Part shown: positions 15,601-23,246 of the stretch, in pieces | Position numbering within the stretch: the stretch's first letter is position 1 | Layout: each line of letters opens with the position of its first letter | Assembly: GCA_019419505.1 (NCBI GenBank) | Contig: DXZS01000023.1 | Span: 40,497-71,335, forward strand | Origin: Collinsella sp. | GTDB lineage: Bacteria > Actinomycetota > Coriobacteriia > Coriobacteriales > Coriobacteriaceae | Length of the DNA: 30,839 bases | Reading direction: 5' to 3' | Program-made: the position numbers and the translations under genes | The notes under the pieces: model-generated | Database searches by the model: none | Told to the model about the DNA's origin: nothing | The model's input: only the letters and a program-made list of their open reading frames with translations

Positions 15601-16478
15601 TGCACTTTGTGGACAAGAACAACCCCGAGAACATCATCGACGCCGCGATAAAGCGCCAGAAGGACCGCGCGAGCGGCCAGACGTCGTTCTTCGATATGTT
15701 TGGCGACGTTGAGGGCTCGGGCTTCGAGGTCAGCGTGCCCGATCCGGACGGCCAGGAATGGGACCGACACCTCAAGCTGAGCCAGGAGAAAGAGGTTCTG
15801 GGCATCTATGTCTCGGACCACCCGCTGCGCCCGTTTGAGTATGCACTAGCCAAGGCGCGCGACTTCTCGTTCTCGCAGATCGATACCGGCTACGAAGTTC
15901 AGAATCCTACGGGCGGCACCATCAACCAGGAAATTCCCGAGGGCAAGGCGCTGTGGTGGGCCGGCATGGTCTCGAGCGTGTCCAAGCGCGTGACCAAAAA
16001 CGGTGACCCCATGGGCATCGTGCAGCTCGAGGACATGGAAGGCGAGGCCACCGTCGTCGTGTTCCCCAAGACCTATAAAGAGGCCGAGGGGTACCTGTAC
16101 GGCGAGGTCGATCCCGAGACCGGCGCGCAGCTGTCCGATGCCTTTGTGCGCATTAAGGGCAAGCTCGAGCGCTCGGACCGCGGCGACCAGATCATCGCGC
16201 AGGAGATCGTGCCGCTCGAGCTCAACGAGGAGAACAACAAGCCCAAGGTGTTTGAGGTCATGGTGCCCAACAGCCGCTTTAGCCAGGGCAATATGGCGCG
16301 CCTGGCCACGGTGCTCACCGCTAACCCGGGCGGCGACCGTGTGGAGATCTTTATCGAGCAGGTGGACGGGCGCGTGCTGCGTGCCGAGGTACCTGCCAAG
16401 GTCAACGCGCGTTCGATTCCGCTGCTGGCCGAGGCCAAGGCCATTGTGGGTAACCAGGGCCGCGTGACGGTGATCTAA
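12675..16478 (+). CDS. dnaE: DNA polymerase III alpha subunit, DnaE1 type
   Basis: This is the replicative DNA polymerase catalytic subunit. The 1267-residue protein starts with a PHP domain (MAFVHLHNHTVFS, H5/H7/H9, then AITDHGYMYG), which in many bacteria is a metal-dependent proofreading or phosphatase site. The catalytic aspartates are D467 and D469 in PDIDMDFDD and D629 in KMDFLGLRTL. GVGPGRGSAAGA and the FNKSHSAGYA segment are also present. A helix-hairpin-helix-like region (GLAGIRGVGTGVAQAI) and an OB fold (ALWWAGMVSSVSKRVTKNG) come later. There is no separate N-terminal exonuclease, so it is not PolC. It is somewhat longer than E. coli DnaE, partly from an insert near residues 780-800 (TSTVLHWEDGSDETTYDHW). 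ATG 12675 has GGAG 8 bases upstream. The helicase gene follows after 28 bases, probably in the same transcript. Confidence 0.97.
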   Translation: MAFVHLHNHTVFSMLDGATRIQDMVNRAVELGMPAVAITDHGYMYGVPDLALACDAVNHNTPEYKTWSHDKAFLEKDRRDELVEPDPEENPREHAQYVKDMAMWDEKGNIDELKPPLVIKPIFGCEVYFTPDETLARDHKPELYHMILLAKDQEGYVNLMQTVSEAAVQGFYYKPRVTLDNLRRHAKGMICTSACIAGIIPKYIDRGDMEGAIKWAETFRDTFDPGDFYIEIQEHGITTDNGLTDEQMDRTLIDIAKQVGVKVIATNDFHYLRREDAPVQDVIMCIGMNAKVDDPNRMRMTGSEFYMKTEEEMRTMFPYCPEACDNTLEIADKCYVELDWDSIILPRFPLLDPGETHESQFRRECEKGLRQHYGDDWATREIGGVNIKERFEYEYKVICDKGFAAYFLIVAEYVQWAKDNGIGVGPGRGSAAGAIVAYAMNITAFDPLENGLMFERFLSPQRTEMPDIDMDFDDERRLEVVEHVRQLYGPEKVTHVITYSTIKAKQAINDAARVLDYPVYMGQRLSKMVSSDPKVKLKQVLDKQPGKEDLFNPDFAEAYKKDDDARRIIDTALSIEGLTRGEGVHACAVLICRDPVNEHVPTKLDTKGGVEITQYEGHTVADMGLLKMDFLGLRTLTVISKAKANIKKNFGIDIKEEEIPFDDPEIFKLMGSGHTAGVFQVESAGMTATIKNMKPTEYKHVVALIALYRPGPLGAGMVSSYINRMNGKEPAVSYDDRLDDILGETYGTMVYQEQVMLISVEMCGFSKGESDSRIRKPVAKKKIKLLTSTVLHWEDGSDETTYDHWMNGAIKNNYTREVAQKIWDDVLEFASYAFNKSHSAGYAILVMQTAWLKAHYPHEYMAAVLTSYTGKTDKIVHYVSACRHDGIPVLSPDVNESGTEFTATKEGVRFGLAGIRGVGTGVAQAIIAEREAGGPFKTLHDFVERVDSSQANRRVIESLIKAGAFDSTGYPRRQMMHFVDKNNPENIIDAAIKRQKDRASGQTSFFDMFGDVEGSGFEVSVPDPDGQEWDRHLKLSQEKEVLGIYVSDHPLRPFEYALAKARDFSFSQIDTGYEVQNPTGGTINQEIPEGKALWWAGMVSSVSKRVTKNGDPMGIVQLEDMEGEATVVVFPKTYKEAEGYLYGEVDPETGAQLSDAFVRIKGKLERSDRGDQIIAQEIVPLELNEENNKPKVFEVMVPNSRFSQGNMARLATVLTANPGGDRVEIFIEQVDGRVLRAEVPAKVNARSIPLLAEAKAIVGNQGRVTVI

Positions 16479-16506
16479 GCTACCCCGGGTGAGATTGGAG
16501 GAAGTG

Positions 16507-19500
16507 ATGGCGCAGGGGACGTTTGTGCAGGCGCTTCGCAAAGAGGCGGCGTTGAGCGGCACCTTTATGAAGGGGCGTTCGCTCATGCTCAACGGTGCCG
16601 TGCTGTCGATTGAGGACAGCGGCTCGCGCTTCTCCAAAAACGTGACGATTGAGGGGTCGGTGCGCGGCTCGCGCGGCGACCTGTACAAGACGCACGTGGC
16701 GCTCGACATGGACGAGCACGAGGTGATCGACTACGACTGCGATTGCCCCGCCGCCTATCGTTACCCCGGTATGTGCAAGCACGCTATTGCCACGGCTCTG
16801 GCGTATTTGGATGCCAGCGGCGCCGAGCCCGTCGAAGGTTTGCGCACGCCGGTCCGCACGTTTACGGCGCAGCCGAAACAGCCCGCGCGCACCGCGCCCA
16901 AAGCGCCGGCCGTCAACCCCAACTTTCCCTTTCCGGCGCCTGTCCCCACGAGCCCCAGTCTCATGGCGGCGCTCTCCGATCTTTCGGACGCGCGCATGGA
17001 TGAGCTGGCTAGCATGCGCCGCAAGCTTGCCGGTGCCGTTGATCCCGATGCCCCCAAGGCAGTGTTGGAGCCCTCGTTGGTGCCGTACTACAATCCGCTG
17101 TTCGCCGACCGCTTTAGCTGGGCGCTCGAGTTCCGCATTCGCTGCGGTTCGGTGTCCTACGTGGTCAAGGATATCGACGGCATGGCCGACGCCTATGTCC
17201 GAGGCGGCACCTTCTCGTACGGCAAGAAGCTCACGTTTGTCCATTCACCTGAGGCCTTTGACGAAACATCGGCAAAGCTGCTCAACCTTGTTGTGACGAC
17301 AGTTGCCTATCTCGATGACATCACAAGCTCGCGTTCGGCGTCGTACGACTTTGCCCGCAGTGGTTTTGTTGCCGAGCGTCAGTTGCCGCTGTCCGAGCAT
17401 AGCATCGTATATGTGCTGGACCTGCTGCGCGGCCAGACCATCTCCTTTGAGCCCGCCTGGTCGCGGGGGATGACGACGCATCGCACCTACGACGTGGCGG
17501 TTGAGCTGTCTCCGCAAGGGGAGGACGAGGCATCCGCTAAGCGCCCACCGCTGCTTGCCGCCAAAATCGCGCCGGCGGCTGGTGGTAGCTATGACCTGCG
17601 CCTGCCCGCCGATATGTACTGCTTTGCGTCGGGCGATGCCGCCTACTTGGTTGACACGCGCCGCGCGCGCCGTACCGACGCTGCATTTGCTCAGCATGCC
17701 GCACCTTTTTTGTCGCGCTTGCTGCCGTGCCGCACGCCCGCCCATATTGCCGCCGAGCAGGTGGGTGAGTTCTGCCGTATGGCGCTGCCCATTTTGCGCG
17801 ACTACACCGACCTCACCGCGCCCGCCGCGCTCGATACCGTGGCACCCGAGCCGAGCTTTGCTATGGCGATCGGTGTCGACGATGGGCTCGTGACCTGCAA
17901 AATTACGGTTACCTACGGCGATTGGTCGGCGGATCTCTTTAGCCTGGGCGCTCCGGGCAGCCCCTTCGAAGAGCAGCGCCCCGGTGTGCCGCCCCGCGAC
18001 GAGGTGGCGGAGTTTCGCGTTATGGATACGGCGGCCCTGTACTTCGATTTCTACGAGCGCGGTCTGGCGTTTGAGGAGCGCGATGACGCCCGCTTGTTCT
18101 GCCTGCTGACCGAGGGCCTGTCTGCCCTGTCCGAACTGGGTGAGATCATGCTCAGCGACCGTCTGCGCCAGATCTCGGTCCGCCCCGCGCCCAAGCTCTC
18201 GGTTCGTGCGACCGTTAAGAGCAATCTGCTCGATGTCGAGCTGGGCGCGAGCGGGCTTTCGGCCGCGGACCTTGCCGTCTATCTCGATTCGTACAAGCGC
18301 CATCAAACGTTTGCGCGCCTTACGTCCGGCGACATCATTCGCCTGGACGAGGGGGCGCGCGCCGCGTTTGGCCTTGCCGAGGACCTGGGTGTCGATGCCG
18401 TCGACCTGCTCGACGGCGTGTCGCTTCCCGCGTCGAGCACCCTGTTCGTCGACAGCATGCTCGCACGCACGCCGGCGCTCGAGGCCGATCGCGACGCTGC
18501 GTTCCGCCGTACCGTCGAGCGCCTGGACACGCTCGGCAAGATGGACTTTACGGTGCCGGCATCGCTCAAGGCAACGATGCGCGGCTACCAGGTCGACGGA
18601 TACCAGTGGCTCGGCTCGCTCGAACACCTGGGCCTTGGCGGCATCTTGGCCGACGACATGGGCCTGGGCAAAACGCTCCAGATGATTGCGCATATTCTGG
18701 CGCGCGTGGAGGCGGGGGACACCAAGCCCACGCTCGTGGTATGCCCGGCCTCACTCGTGTACAACTGGACTGCCGAGCTGGAGCGCTTTGCCCCGTCGCT
18801 CGATGTGTGCGCCATTGTGGGCGCCAAGGCTCAACGCCGCGTGCAGATCGCCGGCGTGGCCGAGCATAGCGTGGTCGTGACGTCGTATGACCTTATGCGG
18901 CGCGATATCGACGAGTACGTCGAGCGGGATTTTGCCCGCGTGGTGCTCGATGAGGCACAGTACATTAAAAATCCGCTCACGCAGGTGGCGCGCGCCGCCA
19001 AGCGCCTGCCTGCCGGCGTGCGCTTTGCCCTGACGGGCACGCCCATCGAAAACCGCCTGTCCGAGCTCTGGAGCATCTTCGACTTTTTGATGCCGGGCCT
19101 TTTGGGGACGCGCGAGTCGTTTGCCAAGCGCTTTGAGAGCCCCGTCGAGCATGCCGAGGGCGATAGCGCCGCTCGCCTGCAGGCGCTCGTGTCGCCGTTT
19201 GTGCTGCGCCGTGTTAAGGAAGACGTGGTGGCCGACCTGCCCGAGAAGATCGAAGACACCGTCATGGCGCAGCTTACCGGCGAGCAGCGCAAGCTCTACC
19301 TGGCCAACCAGGACCGCATCGCCCAGCAGGTGCAGCACCGCGAGGCTGGGGAGTTTAAGAAGGACAAACTCAAGGTGCTCGCCGAGCTCACCAAGCTGCG
19401 CCAGATCTGCTGCGACCCGCGTCTACACTACGAGGATTACAAGGCGGGGAGCGCCAAGCTCGATACGTGTATGGAGCTCGTGCACGGCGCACTCGACGGC

Positions 19501-19971
19501 GGGCATCGCATCCTGTTGTTCAGCCAGTTTACGGGTATGCTCGATATCATCGGTAAGCGCTTGGCCAAGGAGGACATCGCCTTCCTTAAGCTCACGGGCG
19601 CTTCGTCTAAGGAGAGCCGCGCCAAGATGGTCGCGCAGTTCCAAGCGGGCGAGGTTCCGGTCTTTTTGATTTCGCTCAAGGCGGGCGGCGTGGGCCTTAA
19701 CCTGACGGCGGCCGACGTGGTCATCCACTACGACCCGTGGTGGAACGTGGCAGCGCAGGACCAGGCGACCGACCGCGCGCACCGTATTGGCCAGCAACAT
19801 ACCGTGACCGTGTACAAGCTCATCGCCAAGGACACGATCGAGGAGCGCATTATGCAGATGCAGGAGTCCAAGCGCGACCTGGTCAACAGCGTGCTCGGCG
19901 GCGACGGCATCTCGTCGGCGCTGTTTACCCGCGAAGATGTTCTGGCGCTGCTGGGCGGCGACGGGCGCTAA
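16507..19971 (+). CDS. SWIM-type zinc finger SNF2 family DEAD/DEAH helicase
   Basis: This is a 1154-residue SNF2-family ATPase, presumed to translocate on double-stranded DNA and remodel DNA-protein complexes; the bacterial role is not well defined. The N-terminus has a SWIM zinc finger, C78-x-C80-x9-C90-x-H92. After a long middle region comes the SNF2 motor: LADDMGLGKT (about 714-723), VVCPASLVYNW, LDEAQYIKNP (DEAQ box near 815-818) and LTGTPIENRLSELWSIFDFL. The second lobe has LLFSQFTGMLDII and then AGGVGLNLTAADVVIHYDPWWN with ATDRAHRIGQ. ATG 16507 is chosen because GGAGGA lies 4 bases upstream; a GTG at 16489 in the same frame lies before that site. The gene lies 28 bases after dnaE, which hints at a replication-linked role. 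Confidence 0.92.
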   Translation: MAQGTFVQALRKEAALSGTFMKGRSLMLNGAVLSIEDSGSRFSKNVTIEGSVRGSRGDLYKTHVALDMDEHEVIDYDCDCPAAYRYPGMCKHAIATALAYLDASGAEPVEGLRTPVRTFTAQPKQPARTAPKAPAVNPNFPFPAPVPTSPSLMAALSDLSDARMDELASMRRKLAGAVDPDAPKAVLEPSLVPYYNPLFADRFSWALEFRIRCGSVSYVVKDIDGMADAYVRGGTFSYGKKLTFVHSPEAFDETSAKLLNLVVTTVAYLDDITSSRSASYDFARSGFVAERQLPLSEHSIVYVLDLLRGQTISFEPAWSRGMTTHRTYDVAVELSPQGEDEASAKRPPLLAAKIAPAAGGSYDLRLPADMYCFASGDAAYLVDTRRARRTDAAFAQHAAPFLSRLLPCRTPAHIAAEQVGEFCRMALPILRDYTDLTAPAALDTVAPEPSFAMAIGVDDGLVTCKITVTYGDWSADLFSLGAPGSPFEEQRPGVPPRDEVAEFRVMDTAALYFDFYERGLAFEERDDARLFCLLTEGLSALSELGEIMLSDRLRQISVRPAPKLSVRATVKSNLLDVELGASGLSAADLAVYLDSYKRHQTFARLTSGDIIRLDEGARAAFGLAEDLGVDAVDLLDGVSLPASSTLFVDSMLARTPALEADRDAAFRRTVERLDTLGKMDFTVPASLKATMRGYQVDGYQWLGSLEHLGLGGILADDMGLGKTLQMIAHILARVEAGDTKPTLVVCPASLVYNWTAELERFAPSLDVCAIVGAKAQRRVQIAGVAEHSVVVTSYDLMRRDIDEYVERDFARVVLDEAQYIKNPLTQVARAAKRLPAGVRFALTGTPIENRLSELWSIFDFLMPGLLGTRESFAKRFESPVEHAEGDSAARLQALVSPFVLRRVKEDVVADLPEKIEDTVMAQLTGEQRKLYLANQDRIAQQVQHREAGEFKKDKLKVLAELTKLRQICCDPRLHYEDYKAGSAKLDTCMELVHGALDGGHRILLFSQFTGMLDIIGKRLAKEDIAFLKLTGASSKESRAKMVAQFQAGEVPVFLISLKAGGVGLNLTAADVVIHYDPWWNVAAQDQATDRAHRIGQQHTVTVYKLIAKDTIEERIMQMQESKRDLVNSVLGGDGISSALFTREDVLALLGGDGR

Positions 19972-20121
19972 CCCGCTCGGGTGGGGCCGCCAGGGCGGAT
20001 AGCGCACGCTGCCCCATCGTCCCCGCCCGTTATGTGTTCATTTGCAATGCCGTGGATGGTTTGTCTGCCTTTGGGCATAAGAACCATCAAGAACATTGGC
20101 ACGTCAGCAAAGGAGAACATC

Positions 20122-20484
20122 ATGGCGAAATTCTTTAAGGACCCCGACGGTAAGCTCATTGCCGCCCTTGGCAACGACGTTGCAACCCCTGCCGGTTGCA
20201 CGGAACTGACCGCAAACACTGAGGACGCGGCGCACGAGAAGCACGTGCCTGTTGTCGAGACCGAGCGCGACGGTCACGTGATTCGCGCACGCGTTGGCTC
20301 GGTCGAGCACCCCAGCCTGCCCGAGCACTATATTGAGTGGATCGCCCTTGAGGCCGAGGGCCGTCTGGAGGTCCATTACCTTGAGCCCGGCATGAAGCCC
20401 GCGACGTTTTTTGCCGGCGGCTCCAAGACCGGTACCGTCTATGCCTACTGCAACCTGCACGGGCTGTGGTCCGCGACGTTCTAG
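20122..20484 (+). CDS. Superoxide reductase (desulfoferrodoxin family, no desulforedoxin centre)
   Basis: This reduces superoxide to hydrogen peroxide without producing oxygen, a defence typical of anaerobes. In 120 residues all five ligands of the square-pyramidal Fe centre are visible: H41, H63, H69, C110 and H113 (EKHVP, EHPSLPEHYIEW, CNLHG). The catalytic Glu-Lys pair (E39, K40) is also present. The N-terminus is unusual: FFKDPDGKLIAAL lines up with the usual FYKC-x2-CGN start of the desulforedoxin domain, but its cysteines are Asp. It therefore looks like a class II protein that lost its first iron site. ATG 20122 has AAAGGAG 6 bases upstream; the frame is open further upstream without a ribosome site. 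It is monocistronic and followed by a terminator. Confidence 0.92.
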   Translation: MAKFFKDPDGKLIAALGNDVATPAGCTELTANTEDAAHEKHVPVVETERDGHVIRARVGSVEHPSLPEHYIEWIALEAEGRLEVHYLEPGMKPATFFAGGSKTGTVYAYCNLHGLWSATF

Positions 20485-20505
20485 GAGCGCGCCCCCGCTC
20501 GGGGT

Positions 20506-20511
20506 ATCATA
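20506..20511 (+). promoter_or_regulatory. -10 box candidate for the NadE-like gene
   Basis: GGGG-TATCAT, in the same GG-TANNAT context as boxes at 5671, 12630 and 26874. It lies upstream of a terminator hairpin, so a transcript starting near 20518 would have to read through it. There is no clear -35 box. Confidence 0.4.
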
Positions 20512-20530
20512 GCTAGCATATGCACATGCG

Positions 20531-20563
20531 AGCGCCGACTGCATCATGCGGCCGGCGCTTTTA
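20531..20563 (+). terminator. Terminator between the superoxide reductase and NadE-like genes
   Basis: AGCGCCG (20531-20537) pairs with CGGCGCT (20553-20559), and an inner GCAT-C-ATGC can also fold. TTTT follows (20559-20562). It is 47 bases after the superoxide reductase stop codon. Confidence 0.75.
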
Positions 20564-20601
20564 CTACGATTTCGATGGTTTACGACGGAAAGGGCTGAGC
20601 C

Positions 20602-22587
20602 ATGAAGCTCGCGCTTGCACAGATCGATATGCGCCTGGGTGATATTGAGGGCATTTGCGGCCGCATCGAGGACCAGGCTCGTCTGGCCCACGAGCGCGGG
20701 GCGCGCGTGCTGTGCGTTCCGGCTCCGCTCTTTATGGGCGCCATGCCCGGTGGCCTGGTGGGCGCTGCCGACTTTGAGCACGACATGCTTGCCGGCTTGA
20801 CTGGTGTCGCCGAGCGCATCCAGGAGCTTGACATGATCTGCATCGTGCCCGCGGCGGTTTCGTTTGAGGGTCAGCCGCTGCTCGACTACATGATGCTCAA
20901 GGACGGTCATGTGGTGCCGGCGCGTTCGAGCATTGCCCTGCAGCGTGGCGAGAACAACGACACGCGTTGGGCGCCGCCGGTGTTCGACGTGGACGGCGTG
21001 CGCATCGCCGTGATTTTTGACTTGGACCGCGAACTCGAGATGTTGCCGACCGGTGTTGACCTCATTGCGTATTTCCAATTCAATGCGTTTGACATGACCG
21101 ACCGCGAGACTGCTGCCATTGCCGCCGTTCGCAGCGGCGCCTACCGCAAGATCGCATCCAAGCGCAGCGTGTGGTTTGCCTGCATGGCGCCGGTCGGTGC
21201 CTATGACGAGTCGGTGTATACCGGCGGTTCGTTTGTGCTCGACGACTGCGGTCGCGTGGTGGCCCAGGCGCCGTGTTTTGAGGAGAGCCTGCTGGTTCAG
21301 GAGATTCAGCGCGGCGTGATGCTCGATGCCCTGGAAGATCACGAACTGCCCGAGTTCCGTTCCGAGGAGTGGCTGTGGCAGGCGCTGGTGCTTGCCGTGC
21401 GCGACAACGCCCGGGCCCACGGTGCGTCGCGCGCCGTGGTGGCACTCGAGGGCGACTTGCCGTCGTCCCTGCTGGCGGCGCTGGCCGTCGACGCTCTGGG
21501 CCCACGTAATGTGATTGGCCTGGTGCTGGGGCGCAACCGCATCTTTACGCCGGCGCAGGAGGAGGCCGAGGCTGCTCGCTGTGCCGCCGTTCGCGCCATT
21601 GCCGAGCACCTGCATATTCGCACGGTTGAGCGCGATGCGCCGGATGCCGCGCGCGTGCTCGACCGCGATGTGTCGGCGGGCGACGCCGAGCGCCTGCGCT
21701 CTCGCACGCTGGGCCTCATGCTGGAGGATACGGCGCTCGAGCTGGGTGCGATGGCGTTGAGTCCGCTGTCCAAAACCGAGTACGCGCTGGCGGCACCGGC
21801 GCTTTGCGGCGGCTACCAGGGCGATTACGCGCCCTTTGGCGATGTGTACCTGTCGACGCTTGAGTTTGTGGCGCGTGTGCGCAACCGCGCGTCTGCCGTG
21901 GTGCCCCAAGAGCTTGTGACGCTCAACGCGGTGGAAGATTGTATGGAGCGCGTGCTGGCGCAGGCGCTCTCGACGCTCGACGGTCCGGTCGATATGCTCG
22001 ACCGCGCGGCACAGCTGCTCGGCGGGGTCGAGCCGGGTGAGATCGATGGCGCGCTTGAGGCGCACGTGGACCGCAATCGATCTTTCGACGACATCCCGAT
22101 GGCCGCTGGCAAGCCTGAGGCCTGCTCGCTGCTGCTGATGCTCGTTCGACAGGGTGAGGCTGCCCGCCGCATGTTGCCGACGGCGCCGATCGTTTCGTCC
22201 CGTTCGTTTGCCGAGCGCTCCTGGCCGTACATGCTCGCGTGGTCCGACCTGGGGCTTAACGGCAAGGAGCGTATGACGGTCGATTCGCTGGCGCGCGCCG
22301 AGGTGCGCCGTTTTGCTGACGAGGATACGAGCGAGCGCGTGCGAAACGAGATGATGGGCGTGCTGGGCGAGCTACTGGGTATTTCGCCCGAACAAATGGA
22401 GGAGTTGCGCTCTGAAGACGGTCAGCGTCGTTTACACGAGGGAATGAAAAAGTTCGAGGGCGAGGTTCAGGACGCCATCGATAAGATGATGGGCGGCCAG
22501 GGCGAACCGCAAGGTGGTCCTCAGGGTGGCCCGATGCCGCACCCGCCAGTAGATCCGAGGCAGTTCCCCTTTTTCTCGCAGAACTAA
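20602..22587 (+). CDS. NAD+ synthetase-like protein with degenerate active sites (putative pseudoenzyme)
   Basis: The 661-residue protein has the layout of glutamine-dependent NAD+ synthetase: an N-terminal nitrilase-fold glutaminase (MKLALAQIDMRLGDIEG to about 230) and then an ATP-pyrophosphatase-like domain (about 260-560, with LLAALAVDALGPRNV and GGYQGDYAPFGDV). The key residues are missing. The glutaminase triad Glu-Lys-Cys is replaced: VPAPLF at 39-44 (Ala41 for Glu), SSIAL at 109-113 (no Lys) and VIFDLDRE at 137-144 (no Cys). The PP-loop SGGxDS has become EGDLPS (283-288). An extra tail from about 565 is charged, then Gly/Pro/Gln-rich. The reading frame is intact with normal codon use, so it is not a decaying gene. 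NAD+ synthesis is therefore unlikely; a binding or structural role is possible. ATG 20602 has AAAGG about 9 bases upstream. Confidence 0.8.
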   Translation: MKLALAQIDMRLGDIEGICGRIEDQARLAHERGARVLCVPAPLFMGAMPGGLVGAADFEHDMLAGLTGVAERIQELDMICIVPAAVSFEGQPLLDYMMLKDGHVVPARSSIALQRGENNDTRWAPPVFDVDGVRIAVIFDLDRELEMLPTGVDLIAYFQFNAFDMTDRETAAIAAVRSGAYRKIASKRSVWFACMAPVGAYDESVYTGGSFVLDDCGRVVAQAPCFEESLLVQEIQRGVMLDALEDHELPEFRSEEWLWQALVLAVRDNARAHGASRAVVALEGDLPSSLLAALAVDALGPRNVIGLVLGRNRIFTPAQEEAEAARCAAVRAIAEHLHIRTVERDAPDAARVLDRDVSAGDAERLRSRTLGLMLEDTALELGAMALSPLSKTEYALAAPALCGGYQGDYAPFGDVYLSTLEFVARVRNRASAVVPQELVTLNAVEDCMERVLAQALSTLDGPVDMLDRAAQLLGGVEPGEIDGALEAHVDRNRSFDDIPMAAGKPEACSLLLMLVRQGEAARRMLPTAPIVSSRSFAERSWPYMLAWSDLGLNGKERMTVDSLARAEVRRFADEDTSERVRNEMMGVLGELLGISPEQMEELRSEDGQRRLHEGMKKFEGEVQDAIDKMMGGQGEPQGGPQGGPMPHPPVDPRQFPFFSQN

Positions 22588-22646
22588 CTATGGGATAGGA
22601 TTCGCTTCCAACCCCGATACTTCAACTAAGCATCTTGGTCCCGTTG

Positions 22647-22655
22647 TGTTATTCT
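22647..22655 (+). promoter_or_regulatory. Extended -10 promoter of ruvCAB
   Basis: TGT-TATTCT, an extended -10 element whose predicted transcription start (about 22662) falls inside the LexA box. The -35 region is weak. Confidence 0.6.
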
Positions 22656-22656
22656 A

Positions 22657-22668
22657 GAACAGACGTTC
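22657..22668. promoter_or_regulatory. LexA binding site (SOS box) of ruvCAB
   Basis: GAAC-AGAC-GTTC is a perfect match to the GAAC-N4-GTTC core of Gram-positive and actinobacterial SOS boxes. It lies 1 base after the -10 box, so LexA binding would block RNA polymerase. ruv genes are classic SOS genes. It is the only such core I noticed in the promoter regions of this window. Confidence 0.88.
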
Positions 22669-22724
22669 GTGAATGATGCGCGGGGCCTTGTCTTGCGCTG
22701 TGCTTGTGGCGAGGGGAGGTCGGC

Positions 22725-23246
22725 TTGGTTATCTTGGGCATTGACCCCGGTTTGGCTCATACGGGTTGGGGGATTATCGAGGAGCGGCGTGGCGAGGTTC
22801 GCTGCCGTGCCTATGGCTGCATCGAGACCAGTGCCGGAAGTCCGCTCGCGGTGCGCCTGTCGCATATCGCCCATGACCTTAAGGATGTCGTTGAGCGTTA
22901 TCGACCCGACACGGCTGCTGTCGAGAGCATCTACTTTGGCGCCAACGTTCGTTCGGCCATCCCCACGGCGCATGCCCGCGGTGCTGCACTCGTCGCACTT
23001 TCGGAATGCGCGCTCGAGATTGGCGAGTACACGCCCATGCAGATCAAACAGGCTGTGGTGGGCACTGGCGCCGCGGACAAGCGGCAGGTCGCCTACATGG
23101 TACGCACACTCACACAGCTCGATCACGACCCGCATCCCGACCATGCCGCCGATGCCCTGGCCTGCGCCATCTGCCACGTAAACCTCAGCCGCACCCGCGC
23201 CCTCACCGGTGGCGAGTTCTATCAACAGAGAGGAACCGGATACTGA
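22725..23246 (+). CDS. ruvC: Holliday junction endonuclease RuvC
   Basis: RuvC cuts Holliday junctions symmetrically with RuvAB at the end of recombinational repair. In 173 residues the catalytic acidic cluster is visible: D7 (GIDPG), E67 (AVESIYF), H140 and D143 (HPDHAADAL). The H/D pair matches RuvC proteins with His at the third position. The start is TTG at 22725, since GGGGAGG lies 5 bases upstream and the protein then begins MVILGIDPG as in the family. A TTG at 22704 in the same frame lies before the ribosome site. The stop codon overlaps the ruvA start (TGATG). It is the first gene of a LexA-controlled operon. Confidence 0.96.
   Translation: MVILGIDPGLAHTGWGIIEERRGEVRCRAYGCIETSAGSPLAVRLSHIAHDLKDVVERYRPDTAAVESIYFGANVRSAIPTAHARGAALVALSECALEIGEYTPMQIKQAVVGTGAADKRQVAYMVRTLTQLDHDPHPDHAADALACAICHVNLSRTRALTGGEFYQQRGTGY

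Noticed and set aside
12639..15821. A 1060-codon open frame on the minus strand opposite dnaE, and similar long antisense frames at 9826-11703, 20104-22065 and 17245-18693
   Set aside because: These mirror genes with unmistakable motifs. Long antisense frames are expected in GC-rich DNA, and their translations are rich in His, Arg, Val and Ala with no motif and no ribosome site.
19981..20121. Longer start for the superoxide reductase
   Set aside because: The added 47 residues have no family match and no ribosome site; AAAGGAG precedes the ATG at 20122.
20602..22587. Pseudogene status for the NadE-like gene
   Set aside because: The frame is intact over 661 codons with codon use like that of the neighbours and a good ribosome site, so a maintained protein with changed residues is more likely than decay.
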